A stretch of DNA of 64,000 nucleotides from AP-15 sp963775875. GTDB taxonomy: Bacteria; Pseudomonadota; Alphaproteobacteria; ATCC43930; CGMCC-115725. The stretch spans positions 62,001 through 126,000 of the forward strand of contig CAVZKP010000025.1 in assembly GCA_963775875.1 (NCBI GenBank), read 5' to 3'. The notes beneath the pieces are model-generated. The model was not told where the DNA came from and made no database searches. It worked only from the letters and a program-made list of their open reading frames with translations. Position numbers and translations under genes: made by a program. This document shows positions 62,326 to 64,000 of the stretch, in pieces. Positions within the stretch are counted from its first letter, which is position 1; each line of letters opens with the position of its first letter.

Positions 62326-63746
62326 ATTGTTGCTCCTGCGCGCCGCGCATGGGCGCGAATGAACCGTTTCACCGCGTCGAAATCATTGGGCAGCACCGTC
62401 AGGCGCTCGGGCTTGTCGAACAGCTCGGCAAAGGCCGGCGGCGGCGCCGGGCGAATCCCGGTCGCGCGCTCGACCGCCTCGGGAAACTTGGCCGGGTGCG
62501 CGGTAGCCAGCGCGACCATCGGCGCCCCGTCCGGTCGCGCGCCGGATTCGGCGCGGGCGGCGGCCACCGCGACCGCGGTATGGGGGTCGATCAGAGTGCC
62601 CGATCGGGCATAGGTATCGGCGATCGTCTGCATCGTCAGAGTGTCGTCGACTTTGTGGGCGGAAAACAAGCCGCGCGCCGTGCGCCAGGCCTGATCATCC
62701 GCCGGCAGTCGGCCGTCGCGGCGAAACCGCCGCATCGCCTCGGCGACGGCGGCGCCGTTGCGACCCTTCAGTTCGAACAGCAGGCGCTCGAAATTGCTCG
62801 ATACCTGGATGTCCATGCTCGGGCTGAGGCTCGGCTCGACCGGGGCGACCGTCATGTCGCTATCGGCGATATAGCGGGCCAGGATATCGTTGCGGTTGGT
62901 GCCGATCACCAGCCCGGCGATCGGCAATCCCATCTGCCGAGCCACGTGTCCGGCATAGACATTGCCGAAATTGCCGGTCGGCACGCTGAACGACAAGGGC
63001 CGCGCCGGAGCCCCGAGCGCCGCGCCGGCGGCGAAATAATACACGGTCTGGGCGGCGATGCGGGCCCAGTTGATCGAATTGACCGCGGCAAGGTTCAGCC
63101 CCCGCCGCAACTCCTGGTCGGCGAACAGGGCCTTGACCAGATCCTGGCAGTCGTCGAACGTGCCCTCGACCGCAACGGCATGAGCGTTCGCCGAGTCGAC
63201 GGTCGTCATCTGCCGCCGCTGCACCTCGGAAATGCGGCCATGCGGGTAGAGGATGAAGATATCGATCGCGTCGCGGTCGCGGCAGGCAGCGAGCGCGGCC
63301 GAGCCGGTATCGCCCGAGGTGGCGCCGATGATCGTCACCTGCTGGTGGCGCCGCGCCAGGGCGACATCGAACAGCAGCCCGACGAGCTGCAACGCCAGAT
63401 CCTTGAAAGCGAGGGTCGGCCCGTGAAACAGCTCCAACAGCCACAGCCGCTGGTCGAGCTGCACCAGCGGCGCCACCGCGGCATGGCCGAACCCGCGATA
63501 GGCCTGCTCGGCGATCGGCCGCAATTCGGCCATGGAGAAAATGTCGCCGGCAAACAACGCCACGATTCGGGCGGCCAGTTCGGCATAGGGCAGGCCGGCA
63601 AAGCCGCGCAACGCCTCGGCGCCAAGCGCCGGCAGCCGGGCCGGCACATAGAGCCCGCCATCCTCGGCGAGCCCGGCCAGCAGCACGTCTTCGAAGGTGA
63701 AGGTGCGGGGGTGCGGCCGGGGATCGCGGGTGCTCAGATATTGCAC
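62322..63746 (-). CDS. thrC: Threonine synthase
   Basis: 474 residues from ATG 63746. N-terminal QYLSTRDPRPHPRTFTFEDV, then the PLP lysine in ELFHGPTLAFKDLALQLVGL, phosphate-binding ATSGDTGSAALAACRDRDAI and FSVPTGNFGNVYAGHVARQM. The end has FPEAVERATGIRPAPPPAFA, typical. It converts O-phosphohomoserine to threonine, a PLP enzyme of fold type II, cytoplasmic. It heads a leftward operon with the M16 peptidase and the GNAT gene. Confidence 0.95.
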   Translation of the reverse strand: MQYLSTRDPRPHPRTFTFEDVLLAGLAEDGGLYVPARLPALGAEALRGFAGLPYAELAARIVALFAGDIFSMAELRPIAEQAYRGFGHAAVAPLVQLDQRLWLLELFHGPTLAFKDLALQLVGLLFDVALARRHQQVTIIGATSGDTGSAALAACRDRDAIDIFILYPHGRISEVQRRQMTTVDSANAHAVAVEGTFDDCQDLVKALFADQELRRGLNLAAVNSINWARIAAQTVYYFAAGAALGAPARPLSFSVPTGNFGNVYAGHVARQMGLPIAGLVIGTNRNDILARYIADSDMTVAPVEPSLSPSMDIQVSSNFERLLFELKGRNGAAVAEAMRRFRRDGRLPADDQAWRTARGLFSAHKVDDTLTMQTIADTYARSGTLIDPHTAVAVAAARAESGARPDGAPMVALATAHPAKFPEAVERATGIRPAPPPAFAELFDKPERLTVLPNDFDAVKRFIRAHARRAGATI

Positions 63747-63893
63747 GAAATCGGGTCCAATAAAGCGGTCCCGAGCCTATCGCCGCTGCCCCGCCGCCGC
63801 AACCCGCAGCACCAGCTCCAGGAAACGGTGGCGACAGCGGGTGCGCCGGCTATGCTGTGCGCTTCCCCGATCGCGGGATCAGAGGAGGTTCCG

Positions 63894-64000
63894 GTGTCCG
63901 GTGTGCTCGACGGCATTCGCGTCCTCGATTTCGGGCGCTACATCGCCGGACCGTTCTGCGCCGCCCTGCTCGCCGATCTCGGCGCCGAGGTGATCCGCAT
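63894..64000 (+). CDS. CaiB/BaiF family CoA-transferase, start only (cut by window edge)
   Basis: GTG 63894 follows AGAGGAGG. The visible sequence, SGVLDGIRVLDFGRYIAGPF, then CAALLADLGAEVIRI, is the invariant beginning of class III CoA-transferases (formyl-CoA:oxalate or carnitine-CoA type). About 35 codons are present. Substrate unknown. Confidence 0.85.
   Translation, partial: MSGVLDGIRVLDFGRYIAGPFCAALLADLGAEVIR

Noticed and set aside
60982..62613. Rightward open frame of 543 codons across the GNAT, peptidase and thrC genes
   Set aside because: It crosses three real genes on the opposite strand and shows only repetitive complement composition.

Overview
The window is GC-rich DNA that reads as an alphaproteobacterial chromosome. 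Typical signs are a DUF992 secreted protein, a DUF6880 protein, RecD2 and DUF932 gene styles, and interspersed palindromic repeats. A PEP-CTERM protein and an encapsulin locus suggest a free-living, Rhodospirillales-like lineage. The lineage is an inference; no rRNA or intact tRNA is present to settle it.

The left half (about 1-30.7 kb) is accessory and scarred. It opens with an amidase cut by the window edge, an IS3 remnant abutting the 3' end of an FMN monooxygenase gene, and a frameshifted 3-hydroxyacyl-CoA dehydrogenase. A decayed recD2 helicase is translationally coupled to a DUF6880 gene (2.6-5.7 kb). From 6.0 to 11.1 kb lies a plasmid/ICE-style cluster (DUF932, DUF7227-like and unknown proteins). 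Almost every gene there is preceded by its own copy of a two-hairpin leader; this iterated RNA-like element is the most unusual structure seen. From 11.3 to 17.4 kb there are catabolic-looking genes: alpha/beta hydrolase, DUF4286 protein, HpcH/HpaI aldolase, cupin, SDR and LLM oxidoreductase. From 17.6 to 20.7 kb there are transposase and resolvase remnants and one intact serine recombinase.

An integrative element occupies about 21.5-30.65 kb. It has an AlpA-like HTH gene, a DUF3102-like gene, a small gene, a primase-helicase gene, a transposase-like gene with altered catalytic residues, a fragment of a P4-type integrase and a complete tyrosine integrase. The integrase sits beside a tRNA-like 3' end that is a likely attachment site. 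The primase gene is split by a complete IS66-type element (22221-24677) with inverted ends and a perfect 8-bp target duplication, and also carries an in-frame TAA.

The right half (30.7-64 kb) is core-like. It holds an MBL-fold hydrolase, a TPP enzyme plus ureohydrolase pair (possible arginine transaminase-pathway steps), mscL, a ParA-like ATPase, catalase, Sua5, an aldo/keto reductase, a cis-prenyltransferase and a znuABC zinc importer. The znuC/znuB junction is a dual-coding tandem repeat. Further on are kdpDE without kdpABC, an isolated sdhA-like gene beside a divergent LysR gene, a PEP-CTERM protein and a serine hydrolase. Then come a second HpcH/HpaI aldolase, a His-rich NicO-type transporter with its own His-tailed XRE regulator and a large inverted-repeat operator, and glutathione reductase. 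The window closes with a nitroreductase, a methyltransferase, a DyP peroxidase-encapsulin pair, a GNAT enzyme, an M16 peptidase, threonine synthase and the start of a CaiB/BaiF CoA-transferase.

Single-nucleotide frameshifts recur across the window, including in otherwise well-conserved right-half genes. Several sit in GC-rich runs, so some of the 'pseudogenes' may be sequencing errors.
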